This document shows positions 13,308 to 24,960 of a DNA stretch of 64,000 bases, piece after piece (position 1 is the first letter of the stretch; every line of letters starts with the position of its first letter). A program made the position numbers and the translations under genes. The stretch spans positions 274,856-338,855 of the forward strand of contig NW_004624733.1 of the NCBI RefSeq assembly GCF_000247695.1, written 5' to 3'. Below the pieces are notes generated by a model. The model was given only the letters and a program-made list of their open reading frames with translations, did no database searches and had not been told where the DNA came from. The stretch is from Heterocephalus glaber (Eukaryota; Chordata; Mammalia; Rodentia; Bathyergidae).

Positions 13308-13405
13308 TTTATTTGTTTATTTATTTTTGGTACTGGAGATCAAACTCAGGACATTGCACTTGTGAGGCAGGCAGAGGCACCACTGAGCTAAATTCCCCAC
13401 TCTAG
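13308..13405 (-). mobile_element. ID-type SINE
   Basis: Minus-strand copy with a TTTA-rich tail, GGTACTGGAGATCAAACTCAG and a GAGCTAAATTCCCCACTC end. It is followed within 20 bp by an oppositely oriented copy. Confidence 0.88.
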
Positions 13406-13423
13406 TTTAAAAATATTAGTGCA

Positions 13424-13509
13424 GGGCTGGGGATTTAGCTCAGTGGTTCCGGCGCCTGCCTCGCAAGCGCAAGGTCCCAAATTCGATCCCCGATACAAAA
13501 AAAAAAAAG
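13424..13509 (+). mobile_element. ID-type SINE, well preserved
   Basis: One of the least diverged copies: GGGCTGGGGATTTAGCTCAG (A box), CGCCTGCCTCGCAAGCGC and an ATTCGATCCCC B-box region, then about 12 A. AGTGCA flanks both ends as a short TSD. Its tRNA-like part has no acceptor-stem pairing partner, so it is a SINE and not a tRNA gene. Confidence 0.93.
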
Positions 13510-13535
13510 TGCATTATCATCAATGGTCCTGGTGA

Positions 13536-13666
13536 AGACTCTCTCCCTCTCTCCCTCTCTCCCTCTCTCCATGTCTTCCTCTCTTCTTCTCTCCCTCTCT
13601 CCATGTCTTCCTCTCTTCCTCTCTCCCTCTATCCATCTATCCCTCTATCCCTCTCTTCCTCTCTCA
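13536..13666 (+). repeat. CTCTCC/CTCTTCC pyrimidine-rich tandem repeat
   Basis: About 130 bp of imperfect CTCTCCCT units with a longer internal period (CTCTCCATGTCTTCCTCTCT occurs twice). The strong strand asymmetry (polypurine on minus) could permit triplex formation, which is inference only. Confidence 0.9.
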
Positions 13667-14252
13667 GGGTAATAACAGTGGCACTCAGCAAACGATGAGT
13701 ACCATTATGTATGCTGTGATATGCAGCCAGGGTGAGAGCACAGCTCATTGGCAGAAGCTGTGTAAAAATACGTCATTGAATGGCTGACAGACTTGTATAT
13801 GAACATCTGCAAGATAGTTTCAGTATTCCCAAAAGGGTTTTGTTTGGAGAGACTTGATAAAGTAGAAGTAAAGAGAAATGAACGTAATCTCTTTTGGTAG
13901 TGTGTAGGCATGAGGAAATTTGCAAACTGGATTAAATAATATGAGAAAAAATATATATATTTCTCAATGTGCATGCATTACATACAACTTAAATATAAAA
14001 TGTTAAGTATTAATATGACAATTTTTATCTATAGTTGTAATCTTACAATTATAATAGCTCATAATTTTTTATTTTCCTTTTTTTCAGAAAACAACTTAAA
14101 AAGAATGGCTTCAAATGTCCCACTTTATGCTTTTCAATCAATAGACTCTTTTGAAAACAACAGTAACAGTAAACTGGTTTAGGTATCCCTGTGAAAATGT
14201 GTTTTATTGATCTGTATATCAAGAAAGGTGTATTTTTCATGCTTACTACTTT

Positions 14253-14344
14253 ACGTTTTTTTATTTTTTTGGTTCCGGGGATCAAACTCGGGTCCTTGCG
14301 CTTGGGCATCAGGCGACGAAACCACTGAGCTAAATCCCCAGCCC
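14253..14344 (-). mobile_element. ID-type SINE with 14-bp TSD
   Basis: A minus-strand copy flanked by the perfect duplication ATGCTTACTACTTT at 14239-14252 and 14345-14358. The body (GGTTCCGGGGATCAAACTCG to AGCTAAATCCCCAGCCC) is only slightly diverged. Confidence 0.95.
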
Positions 14345-14637
14345 ATGCTTACTACTTTCAAAACAACCATAAATTTTAACATACTCTCTCTAGTTATATT
14401 CTTGCCCAGTATGCCTTTTTCCTCAGCTTGACTGAACTTTAGCCTGGCATATTCCTGACTTTAGGAACCTGATCTCTTTTTTCTTAGTGTTTACTTTAGA
14501 AAATCTTTCCTTGTAAACCCTTTCACATTCTTTTAAGATACAAACACTTTTAAACTCCTGACAGAATTACGTGTCCTGAAAAGCACCAAAGCTTACCTTT
14601 CCTTTTGGTAAAGCCAGTTATCACAAATAGATGGTTT

Positions 14638-14695
14638 GCTGCTGGTGGTGTAGCTCAGTGGTAGGGTTCTTAGCACATACAATATCCTAGGAGAG
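14638..14695 (+). mobile_element. Degraded ID-like SINE remnant
   Basis: GGTGGTGTAGCTCAGTGGTAGGGTTCTTAGCA keeps an A-box-like start with the GGTAG of classical rodent ID elements, but the 3' half is lost. A diverged, older copy. Confidence 0.45.
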
Positions 14696-15797
14696 AGAAC
14701 AAGAGGGGAGGAGGAGAGGTAGAGGGAGGAGGGAAAGGAAAGAGTTAGCCTATGACCTATAATTCTCTTAACCTAGCTGCAAAAGACCTCCAGCCATTTT
14801 TCAAATAAAGATGAGCTCAGACTGACAGACTTTTAACCTCTACCTTATTTCAATAACCATAAAATATCTTCCTTCCCTTCCTGTGTTCAATGTAATGTTT
14901 AACACATGCAAAAATATCAAATATATATTCTCATTCATAAAAATTTGAATGAAATATCAGAATAAAATTTTGTATAATTTTCAAACTTTTCATTTGTCCA
15001 GTTTCTTAACTTTCAGCTGTTTACAACTAGTCCTTCTCTATCTCCTTCCCTTCTTCATCTCAGCTTTCCCTCCCACTTCCCTAGCATACAATCATAAGAA
15101 TGGCGAATAAATATGTCCAATTTACAAATTGTTAACATTTCTTAGCAAAAGATGTTTGTTGTATGGGAAGATATTAGGCAAATGGATAAAAGATATTTAA
15201 AAACAATATGTAAATATAGTTTTCCTTTCCTTCCACCTGCCAAAGTTAAATTGAGAACTCTCTAGTTTTAATATTCTTCAGGGAAGTACATTAAAAGTGA
15301 ATGAAAATATTCCAAAAGTAAACTAAATGATGAGTTAACCCAAATTTTAGAAATATTTCTTAAAAGTCTAGAAATAAGTGAGAAATTCAATGACATAGGT
15401 GAGTATGTCCACAGAAATCAACCCTGTGAAACCCATGCAACACTAGCACACCAAAATACTACAGAAAATATATTCTCTTGCCAAATATTTTTGAAAAATG
15501 ATGCATATCATATTATTAGCATGAAGACTCAATTGCACATCAGTTTATAAAACTTAAGAATGTTTCAGTATCTATGAGAATTTAATTCAATAATTCCATT
15601 TTTTTATCTAGGGTATTTAAAAAAAATTTGTGATTATTTCCAGACTCACATACATAACTACATATGTCATATTGTATAAATCTAGATTCAAGTTTTATGT
15701 TTTTTATAAATCTTTGTTATTATGACTGTCTGTTCAACTGCACCAAAGTACTATGTATTTACTCCACACTAAAGCCTATTGCATGTTTTGGAGCTAC

Positions 15798-16356
15798 TGA
15801 ACAAGGAAATGATTTCTTCTTCTTTTTTTTTTTTTTGGTACTGGGGATCAAACTCTGGACCTTGCACTTGTGAGGCAAGCAAAGGCACCACTGAGCTAAA
15901 TCCCTGGTCCCCATGACTTCTGACCAGAAGGAGAATGTGCTGCAGCTAACTGGATAGCAAACAAATGGCTCCTCTTAGCTCTGACTTCTCCCTCACCTAA
16001 AAGATGTCCATCTGAGTCTCACTCAGACTTGCCAGATGTGTTTTCCTCCTCTGTCCTTTGTTCTCAGTAGGGTTTCTGTTACTGACCCCTGCTTCCTGCC
16101 ATATGTAAATAAGGTAAATCCTAGTGTACCTTTCTATTCAATTGTATAAACTAAATGAATCTACCACAACCAATGAACTAAGTTGAGTGTATAAGCCCTG
16201 TTCACCCCCAAGATGCAGCTAATTGCTTGTGGAGAAATCCCCAATCTGCTAGTGAAATAAATCTACCTCCAACTTCCAGGGTGTGTGCTCAATTCTTCTC
16301 AGTCTGGCTCTGTTATACCACTTAGAGCTGCAACACTGTGAGCTGCATTTGCTACA
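15798..16356 (+). mobile_element. Solo LTR, family B, interrupted by a SINE
   Basis: Begins TGAACAAGGAAATGATTTC, is interrupted at about 15816 by a minus-strand SINE, and resumes at TGACTTCTGACCAGAAGGAG to end ...TTTGCTACA. The order (TTCTGACCAGAAGG, CCTGTTCACCCCCAAGATG, AGTGAAATAAATCTACCTCC, GAGCTGCAACACTG) matches the two LTRs of the ERV at 48.5-58.4 kb. No internal retroviral sequence flanks it, so it is a solo LTR left by recombination. It has the extra 130-bp segment seen in the 3' LTR but not in the 5' LTR of that provirus. Confidence 0.88.
15816..15912 (-). mobile_element. ID-type SINE inside the solo LTR
   Basis: T-run, GGTACTGGGGATCAAACTC and CACTGAGCTAAATCCCTGG. The flanking ATGATTTCT / ATGACTTCT words are the LTR sequence duplicated on insertion, showing that the SINE is younger than the LTR. 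Confidence 0.9.
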
Positions 16357-19145
16357 ACACTACATTTGAGTACATCCTGATCCCTAATGAAAATCTCATA
16401 AAGTTTATTAAAATTCTTTAAATTTTTTAGTATTATCCTTATTGAGTTTTTAAAGTAGGATTTAGTACTTTTCTACTATTAAAGACTTTTATCAGCTCCA
16501 TGTTTCTCCTACAGCAAAGCCCAATTATTTTAAAATGGTACTTATAATCTTTTCTTTGCTTACTCCACTCATGCTATGCACCCAATCCATTTCTGTTTCT
16601 CCAAGACATATCAAATTGTTTTTATTTCTTTCCTTTCTCCAGTGTTGCAAGCCATTACTTCTTCTCTCTCACGGCCTCCCAATCTCTTTTGCCTGAAAGA
16701 TTTCATTGGTTCTGTGAGGCCCAGTGTCAACACTGTAGTTTCTTGGAGTGTGGAATGTGTTAAATATTCAGCTCAATCTTCTATTGAAATAATGCTATGC
16801 AAAGAACCTGGGAAACTAACCTGCATATTTTCTGTACTCTTTTTGTGACCTGGAGTTGTGTGCTTAGAAGGAATTTGGGATATAACAGTCAGTTCTACTC
16901 CAAATTTGGACCCCAATTCCCAAAAAGGCAAAGATTTTATTTCTGCTGCTTTTTTCTCAGGCAAACATCAGGGAGCATGATTTTCTTGGAGAAATATTAA
17001 CACCAGTTGCAACACCTAGTCCTTGGCTCCCATGCTGGCACATCTGTGGAAGATTCGATCTGCTGGTGGGGATGATGGCAGGCAATTTACTATTAAGTCA
17101 ATTCCTGTGTGTATCCTAACTGTGGCAGTGACAACTTGGTTTTTGGTCCAACAGGTATTGCTGATGCTTCTCAAATACCCAGAAAGATTTCTTATCATAG
17201 AGGAAGATGCCATTCCTTAGTTTCTCAGGTCTGTAATGTTGCCCTGAAAGTCATTCCTAAAAGCTGAATACAATGCATTTCTTCAAGCCCCCTAAAGATT
17301 TAGCATGCAATTTAAATAGTGATCAAGGATCTTTCTATTTAAACTAGTCAAAGTGTATTTATTCTCCACAACTAGAATCTGACCTTTAAAAATGCCATAT
17401 CATCTGTGAATTCTCTGTAATATCCTGGGCATTTAGCTGTTTCTCATGACATTTTGTACACATTAAAATAATTTATGAATTTCTATTTTTATACTTGTTC
17501 CTTACAAGAAGATCTTACCAGGTAGTATGATTGCTACTTCTTTCTGCTGTACTCTTCAAACTAAGAAATTTTTTTATTCTGTCTTTTCTTTGAGGGATTT
17601 GCTGTTTTTTAAATTCATCTAACTCCCTTTGATTCAGCTCTCTGGTGGATTTTTAAAATTATGCATTTAAAATATCTGTTTTCTCGTTACAGTGGAAATA
17701 ATCTTCTCTTGTCATTTTCTACATTCTAAGAAAAATGATAACATATTCTTATTTTTATAATTAGAAAGTTGTTTGCAATAATGAGCAGGTAAATATTTTG
17801 ATATGCTGTATATATTCATTTTTAATATTTTTATAGTTATATGTGTAATTTCCCTAGAATTTAATGTAAAATGTGATAGAATCACATAAATTTGTGCCAC
17901 ATAATGTTTTTTGTTTGATTTGAAATGCCAAGTTCATCTTAGGCCATGAATGAGAATGTACTCTGGGCATTCTCTTCTGCTTCAGGAGGCCTTGTTTCCT
18001 CCGACAGTACATTTTAAAAAAAATTTGTCATATCCTGGACCAGGGATTTAGCTCAGCGGTTCCACTGCCTGCCTCACAAGTGCAAGGTCAAGAGTTTAAT
18101 CCCCAGAACCAAAAAAACAAACAAACAAAATTGTAATATCTTCCCATCGTATTCTTCTTTCTAAAACTCCAATGCTCTTCTTATTTAACACTTTTTTCTC
18201 AGGAGGACTATAGAATTAATTTTGATTTTAACTAAATATCATTGGAATTATGGAATATAAGTTAAGTTGTGGAAGTATATGTGTTCATATAAAGAAACTT
18301 AAGTCTGGGAACAAATTATAACTTTATTTTAGTACTTTTTTTAGTTTCAAAATCAAATTTAATATATTTATTTGTATATATTTTAATGCTTTTGATCACT
18401 ATGCTTTGCTTGTATTTTGAAAAGAAATTTTAAAAAATATTCCATGCAATTTGGTAAATATTAATGTATAACTTTTACCTATGGACTTTTTAAACTACCA
18501 CATTAATAGATTCATTTCTTTTAGAAAACATGTATCATTTATTAGATGGACTTAAAAATCAACACAAATCAATTTCAGGCACTTCTTGAATACAGACTAT
18601 GGTAATTTTGTACCAAAGAACAGCATACCTAGGAGGCAATAACATGAAAATTTAAGTTTTAGTTTTTAGAACAATATGCAAGGGCTAGACAGTTGTAGTA
18701 TTTGTTATGTTTCTTCACACTCCCACCACACCATTCTAAGGTTAAGTTGAAGAAGTCACATTTTAACATTCAAAGTGCTAAATTCTATCTTTCTATTACT
18801 CCACTATCATGGTCTTACAATTATTGCACATTCTTTGATATAGTTTTTCTTTTGTGTAAGTAGTGTATTAAAGACATTTTCTATAATGTATCTGCATCTA
18901 CGTATTCAATCCATGAATCCATGGATTCAATCCATGAATCTATTTCAATAGTTTTATTTTGTGAAAATAAGCTTCTTATTTCAAATTCCTTTAGACATCT
19001 AATGCTGATATTTGTTCTTTCAGTAAATATGAAGTAGAAAAATGGAACAAGGCAATGGATTAAGGAAGTCTTTAGGTTAAACACTACACACAGATTCCAT
19101 TTGGCATTTTTTTCCAACTTTAACTGATTGAATTTGTATCTCCAA
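16357..19145. other. AT-rich sequence, no gene recognised
   Basis: Mostly unique-looking DNA. Open frames at 16576-16848 and 17023-17220 (plus) give no domain I recognise. At 18901-18941 there is a short tandem/palindromic patch built from ATTCAATCCATGAATC around CCATGG. One SINE is listed separately. Confidence 0.55.
18036..18128 (+). mobile_element. ID-type SINE
   Basis: Plus-strand copy: CCAGGGATTTAGCTCAGCGG (A box) and GAGTTTAATCCCC (weakened B box), followed by an A/CAAA tail. An imperfect flanking duplication is visible (AAATTTGTCATATCC / AAAATTGTAATATCTTCC). Confidence 0.9.
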
Positions 19146-20863
19146 AACAACCCTTCTCTTTTAAATTTAAATTTATTGGTACATTTTAGGTATACATTAT
19201 GATCACATTCATTATTGGGAATTTGTACCTGTACATGATATATCTTGGTTCTTATTTTTTTCATTCCTCTTCCCTCCCTTCAACCCCTCCACCCTTCCCA
19301 ATTTACATAAGCTTTCTTTCCATTTTTTCCCCTATTATTCTTTTTTCCTTCTCCTCTTTCTTTCCCCCACCCTCCCTCTCTAGTTCCCCTACCTCTTTGA
19401 ACATTTGCTTCCTCTTTCACAATATCTATTACACATTTTGGTCCTCATTTACACTTTCAGTTTCTCACACCCAAGAAGCAATGTAGTATTTACATGTGTG
19501 TCCTATTTATTTCACTTAAGAGTATGGCCTCGATGTGCATCCATTTAACTATAAATGTCTCTAGCTTGTTTTTCTTTAGATCTGAGAAGGACTCCATTTT
19601 ATATAAAAAAAAAACAAAACCCATAACTTCTTTATCCAATCACTAGTTGATGGGCATTTGGGTTGTTTCCAAGATTTAGCTATTACAAACTGTGCTGCTA
19701 TAAACATGGGTATGCATGTATTGCTGAGGTATGATAATTTTAATTCTTTGGGGAACATATCCAGAAGGGGAATAGTTGGATCAAATGGGACTTCTAGTCC
19801 TATTTTTTGAGGAATCATCAAACTGATTTCCACAGTGGTCTACACTCCCACCACCAGTTGAAAAGAGTTCCTTTATCCTCACAGCCCCATTAGCTTTTAT
19901 TATTGGTTGATTTTTTGATAGCACCCATTATTTCTGGAGGGAGATGGAATCTCAGTGTTGTTTTCATTTGCATCTCTCAAGTGGCCAGTGATGCTGAACA
20001 TTTTTTCTGTTTATTTGATGCTTTTACATCTTTATCTGAGAAATGTGTTCATTTCAGATGCCCATTTTTAGATTGGATCTTTAAATTTTGGGGGGTGGTC
20101 TAATTTTTTCAGCTCTTTATATACTCTAGGTAGAGGTCCTTTGAGGAAGAGCTGGTAAAAATTTTTTCTCACATTGTGTGGTGTCTCTTCACTATGTTGG
20201 TGATTTCTCTTGAAGTGCAAAAGCTTTTTAATAAGAAAAGATCCAATTGTTAATACTTTGTGCTAGTTCCTGTGTGACTGAGGTTTTGTTCATAAAGTCA
20301 TTTCCTATGCCAATGTCTTCAAAAGTTCTACCTAACCTATCTTCTAGCAGGTTTAATGTTCCTGTTTTAATATTTAGATCTTTAATCCATTTCTATTTTA
20401 GTTTCATGCATAGTGAAAGATCTGGGTCTAGTTTTAATCTTTGGCAAGTTGAAACCCAGTTTTTCCAGCACCATTTATTAAAGAGGCTATCTTTTTTCTA
20501 GTGAGGGTGTTTGGCTCCTTTGTCAAAGATGAGGTGGTTTGAGTTATGTCTGGAGTTATTCTGCATCTTCTGTGTTCCATTGATCCTTGGGTCTGTTTAG
20601 CTTTGTCATATAGTTTCAAGTTGGGGATTGTGACTCCCCGTGCCTTTTCTTTTTTGTCTAGACTTGCTTTTGGTATTCTAGATCTGTTCTGGTTCCAAAT
20701 CAATTTTTGGATTGTTTTCTCTAGTTCTATGAATTATGCTATTGAAATTTCATTTGAGATTGTGTTGAATCTATAAGGCAGTTTTGGAAGTATGGCCATT
20801 TTCACTATATTGTTTCTTCCTATCCAAGAACAAGTTATATCTTTCCTTTTTCTGATATCCTCT

Positions 20864-21145
20864 TCAATCTCTTTTAACATAGTATTCAAAGTAAAAGTTT
20901 TTTGCTTCCTTTGTTAGATCGATTCCTAAGTATTTAATATTTTTGGATGCTATTGTGAAAGGAGTTGTTTTCTCAATTCCTCTCTCAGTGAGTCTGTTAT
21001 TCGTATATAGGAAATCTATTGATATTTGAGTGTTGACAATGTATCCAGCTTCTCTACTAAATCTGGTTATTAAGTTGAGGAGTCCTTTGGTTGAGTTTTT
21101 GGGGTCTTCTATACAGAGTATCATGTCATCTGCAAATAATGACAA
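20864..21145 (-). pseudogene. LINE-1 ORF2 catalytic-core fragment (FADD)
   Basis: A 93-codon open segment starting MSLFADDMILCIEDPKNST. FADD is the metal-binding active-site motif of the L1 reverse transcriptase, followed by the expected LLNLITRFSREAGYIVNTQ and [12 protein letters not shown] blocks. It is separated from the upstream RT fragment by frame breaks. Confidence 0.9.
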
Positions 21146-21425
21146 TTTAACTTCTTCATATCCTATGTTTATTCCTTTTATTTATTTCTCTTGTCATTGC
21201 TGTGGCCAATATTTTGAGAACTATATTGAATAAGAGTGGTGACAGTGGACATTCTTGTCTTGTTTCTAATTTTAGTGTGAAAAATTTCAGTTTTTGACCA
21301 TTTACTATGATGCTGTTGTTGGTTTTTCATAGATGGCTTTTATCAGGTTGAGATAAAGACCATCTATTCCAATTTTCTGTAGAGAATTCATCGTGAATGG
21401 GTATTGCATTTTTTCAAATGCTTTT

Positions 21426-22079
21426 TCAGCATCTATTGAGTTGATCACACTTTTTGTCCTTGACTCTCTTGGTATAATGTATTACATTTATTGATTTATG
21501 TTTATTGAACCATCCTTGAATACCTGAGATGAATCCCACTTGGTCAGGGTGTATGATCCTCTTGAAGATCTTCTTTATTCTGTTTGCCAGTATCTTATTG
21601 TGGATTTTTATATCATTGTTCATTAGGGAAATTGGCCCAAAGTTCTCTTTTTTGGTTGGGTCTTTCTCTACTTTGGGGATCAAGGCGATGCAGGCTTCCA
21701 AGAATGAATTTGGGAGTATTGCTTCCCTTTCAATTTCATTAAAGAGTATGAGCATTAGCAGCATCAGTTCTTCTCTATATTTCTTGTAGTATTCCCCAGT
21801 GAAGCCATAAGGACTTGGGATTTTCTTTGTTGTTAAGTTTTTAATTACATTTTCAATTTCATTGATTGATAATGGGTTGTTTATAATTTTTATATCTTCT
21901 TGGTTCAACTTTTGCAATGCATATATATTTAGGAATCTGTCCATTTCATCTATGTTTTCTATCTTATTGGAGTATAGTTTCTCAAAGTAGGTATTGATGT
22001 TCCTCTGGTTTTCTGTTGGATCTGTTGTAATTTCACCCCTTTCATTCCTGATTACATGAATTTGAGCCTTTCTTTTCAC
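21426..22079 (-). pseudogene. LINE-1 ORF2 reverse transcriptase fragment
   Basis: A 217-codon open segment within the L1. It includes the region between endonuclease and RT and the first RT blocks: a SFLEACIALIPKVEKDPT-type block near the middle, then PISLMNNDIKIHNKILANRI and HPDQVGFISGIQGW. These are the conserved L1 RT blocks. It has no independent start or end and is part of a dead ORF2. Confidence 0.9.
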
Positions 22080-23700
22080 TTTTTTGAATAAGGTTGGCTA
22101 GGCATTTGTCAATTTTACTTATTTTTTTGAAGAACTAACTCTTGGATGTGTTGTTTTTTTTGTATCATTCTCCTAGTTTCCATTGCATTTATTTCTGCTC
22201 TAATCTTTTTTATTTCCTCCTCCCTTGTACAAGCTTTTGATTTGTCTTGCTTTTCTTTTTCTAGAAACTTGAGGTTCAGCATTAGGTTATTTGAGCTCAC
22301 TCTGTTTTCCTAAATATAGGCATTCATGGCTATGAATTTCCTTCATAGGACTGCTTTCATTGTGTCTCATAAATTCTGGTATGTTGTATTGGCATTATCA
22401 TTTAATTGTAGAAACTGTCTACTTTCTTTAATTTCCTGTATTACCCATTGGTTGTTCAGGAGGGTGTTATTTTCCATGTGATAATGAAGTTCTTGTGGCT
22501 TCTTTTGGCATTGATCTCCAATTTTATTGCACTATGGTCTGACTATGTACAGGGGATAACTTCAATTCATTTGCATTTACTTAATCATGTTCTATGAGCT
22601 AGCATGTGTTTAATTTTGAAGAATGAACTGTGCACAGATAAAGAGAATATGTATTCTGATTTTGTGAGTTGCACAACTCTGGAGACATCTATTAAGTTCA
22701 AAGAGTTTGGTTCATCTCTAGTGTTTCATTGTTGATTTTTTTGTCTGGTTATCTATTTGTGATAGTGAGGTATTGAGTCCCCCCACTACTATTGTATTAG
22801 TGTTTATTTAATTTTTTGTGTCTGTTAATATGTGTTTTATATGGTTGAATGCACTAGTATTTGGTGCACATATATTTATGATTGTCATTTTTTCCTCTTG
22901 GATTATTCCCTTTACAAGGGTGTATTAAACTTCTTTATCTCTCTTAATTAGTTTGGTTTGAAATCCACATTGTCTGCAAATAGGATAGCTACCCCTGCTT
23001 TTTCTCATATTCCTATTCTTTGACTCTCAATCTATTAATTTGTTTTCGAATTAAGTGTATTTCTTGTATGCAGCCATCATTGGATCTTGTTTCTTAATCC
23101 ATTCTGCCAGTCTATTTATTTTGATTTCTGAATTGAGACCATTAACATTGATGGTTATAACTGATATGTATTAACTTATCATTGTCATGATATTTTCATG
23201 TAGTTGTCTCTTTTTTATTTTTCCCCTTTTTCATTTAATTTCTTGCCTTGCCTGATGGCATCATTCTTTTGGGGTACATGTAGTTGTAGTCCTCATTATC
23301 TTTTTCTAGGATATTGTTTAGAATTGTTTGGAGTTTTGGTTTGGTATTCATGACATTCCTCAGGTGTTCTTTGTTGTGAAAGTGCCTTATTTCTTCATCA
23401 ATTTTGAAAGATGGTTTTGCAGGATACATCAATCTGGGTTAGAGGTTGTTTTCTTTTAGAGCTTGAAATACTTCACTCCAGGCTCTTCTTGACTTGAGGG
23501 ATTGTATTGATAAGTCTCCTGTGATTCTGGTGGGCTTTACCTTGTATGTGATTTGTTTCTTTTCTCTGTTTATAGGATTTTATTCTTCTGTTGGATTTCT
23601 GGAGTCTTGCTTATTATATGCCTAGTTGTAGTTTTTTTTAGACCATGGGTAGCTGGTGTCCTATATGGCTCACTTATCTGTATGTCAAATTCTTTTACCC

Positions 23701-24420
23701 TGAAAAACAATCCTTCTTAAAATGAAGATAATACACATATAACTTAACCTCCAGACTTAATTAGTATGTAGTTCAAGTAGTTAGGAGAATTTAGATATTT
23801 CTCTTATCCTTAGATTCAGGTCTAGTTCTCAGCTTATAAAGTTAAAATTAAGAAGATTTAAATTGTTAAATATAGTATAATTTATAGGATTTAACTACTT
23901 GCAGCTCTACAATCTGGTCTTCTGGTCAACTCAATCTAGTCTCTTGGCAATGCCTTCTATTGAGCAAAGTGCAAATCAGAAAATCAATCTGGTGATGGAT
24001 GCATAGTCAGGAAGTACAGAAGCTATGTAGAAACTAGTGGTTGGAGAGTAAGCTTTTAGGTAAAGTTTAGCACACCTTCAGGACAGACAAAACATAGGTT
24101 CACTAATGGTGACAGAACATACAGAAGAACAAGAACTAAGCTGTGTGAAAGTCAATTCTGAAGCAAGAAGCTCCAAATTATATTTGAAGAGTAGGAGAGG
24201 TCAAAGTCAAGCCATATGAAGAAAGTCTCTGTCCAGGCTTGAAAATGAGACTGATGCGGGGTACAAATGGACAGTTGAGAAATGACAATCTATGATGTTC
24301 ACAGATAATCTATGATGTGCTGCTATTACTTTTATACAAAGCAAAGCAGCATACAGATGCATTCTAAAAAATGCCCCGCAGAGAAAACTATAAAGCTGTC
24401 TACTGTTTTTCTATTTAAAT
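23701..24420. other. AT-rich spacer, no feature assigned
   Basis: No gene or clear repeat. The last about 180 bp, from TGATGCGGGGTACAAATGG at about 24253, may be the start of the LTR-like element that follows. Confidence 0.5.
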
Positions 24421-24421
24421 T

Positions 24422-24960
24422 TGCTGGGAGCACTGTGCTGCAGATCACCATGGCCAGGCCTAACTCGCCTCTTCCCATGGATGAGGCAGGGCCCCACATG
24501 GAAGGAGGAACATGCATCTTCTTTGCTTCCTCCTGAGGATAAGGCAGGGCCCCACATGGAAGGAGGAACATGCATCTTCTTTGCTTCCTCCTGAGGATAA
24601 GGCAGGGCCCTGTGGGAGGAGAACAGGTGACAAGAGGGTGTGGTGGAGCAAGGCCTGGCAGAGAAGAGGACTATCTTCCTTCCTGCTCATTTGCCAGAGA
24701 CCATCAAGCATGATGTCCTGCAGAACTTAGTCTCCTGACTCTGGTTAGAGACCATCCCCTTTGAACTCCCCCTGCACTTCCCTTTTCTCTGTACTATAAA
24801 TAAAGGTGCTGAGGATGCCAGGTTTATTTCCTTTTGTCCCATCAGAACCAGGAGTTTCCACCTGGCTTCAGCTTTATCAGCTTTATAATTGTCTTTGTCA
24901 TTCTCTTTGTCTGTCTTTCTTAATCTCCCCGCCCCAGCCATGTGGGCCATGTTATAAACT
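24422..24960 (+). mobile_element. LTR-like element with internal tandem duplication
   Basis: A GC-richer block in plus orientation, starting about TGCTGGGAGCACTGTGCTG. It contains a TATA-like TACTATAAATAAAGG (TATA and AATAAA overlapping) at about 24793-24807, and a pyrimidine-rich end (CTTTCTTAATCTCCCCGCCC). This architecture (U3, TATA, poly(A) signal, T/C-rich U5) suggests an endogenous retroviral LTR. Boundaries are uncertain and a target duplication was not found. Open frames here are shadows. Confidence 0.6.
24480..24616 (+). repeat. 58-bp tandem duplication in the LTR-like element
   Basis: A 58-bp unit starting GATRAGGCAGGGCCCCACAT occurs at 24480-24537 and 24538-24595, almost identical, and a third partial copy starts at 24596. 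Repeated units in U3 are typical of retroviral enhancer duplications. Confidence 0.93.

Larger units (their letters stand above)
11621..15797. other. AT-rich stretch with a cluster of SINEs
   Basis: Non-coding AT-rich DNA holding five clear SINEs, a degraded ID-like remnant and a CTCTCC-rich tract, each listed separately. A purine-rich GGAGGAGAGG patch lies at 14690-14745. Nothing else is recognised. Confidence 0.6.
19150..23700 (-). mobile_element. LINE-1, minus strand, 5'-truncated, ORF2 broken
   Basis: On the minus strand the element runs from about 23700 (ORF2 endonuclease region) through reverse transcriptase to a 3'UTR near 19150-19560. The 3'UTR carries a polypurine tract (polypyrimidine on plus at 19265-19400), a hallmark of L1. 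The longest open piece, 21426-22079, covers the start of the RT domain; 20864-21145 carries the catalytic motif as FADD (usually YADD/FADD in L1). Translations at 20434-20703 and 19576-19833 are the C-terminal part. Frames are split by several frameshifts and stops, and ORF1 and the 5'UTR are absent, so it cannot move by itself. Confidence 0.92.

Noticed and set aside
13424..13509. Possible tRNA gene
   Set aside because: A and B boxes are present but there is no acceptor-stem pairing, an A-rich tail and TSD follow, and many copies exist in the window: it is a SINE. The same reasoning applies to 41376-41464.
24332..24711. 79- and 83-codon minus-strand frames with repeated residues
   Set aside because: Produced by the 58-bp tandem duplication in an LTR-like element; no coding signature.
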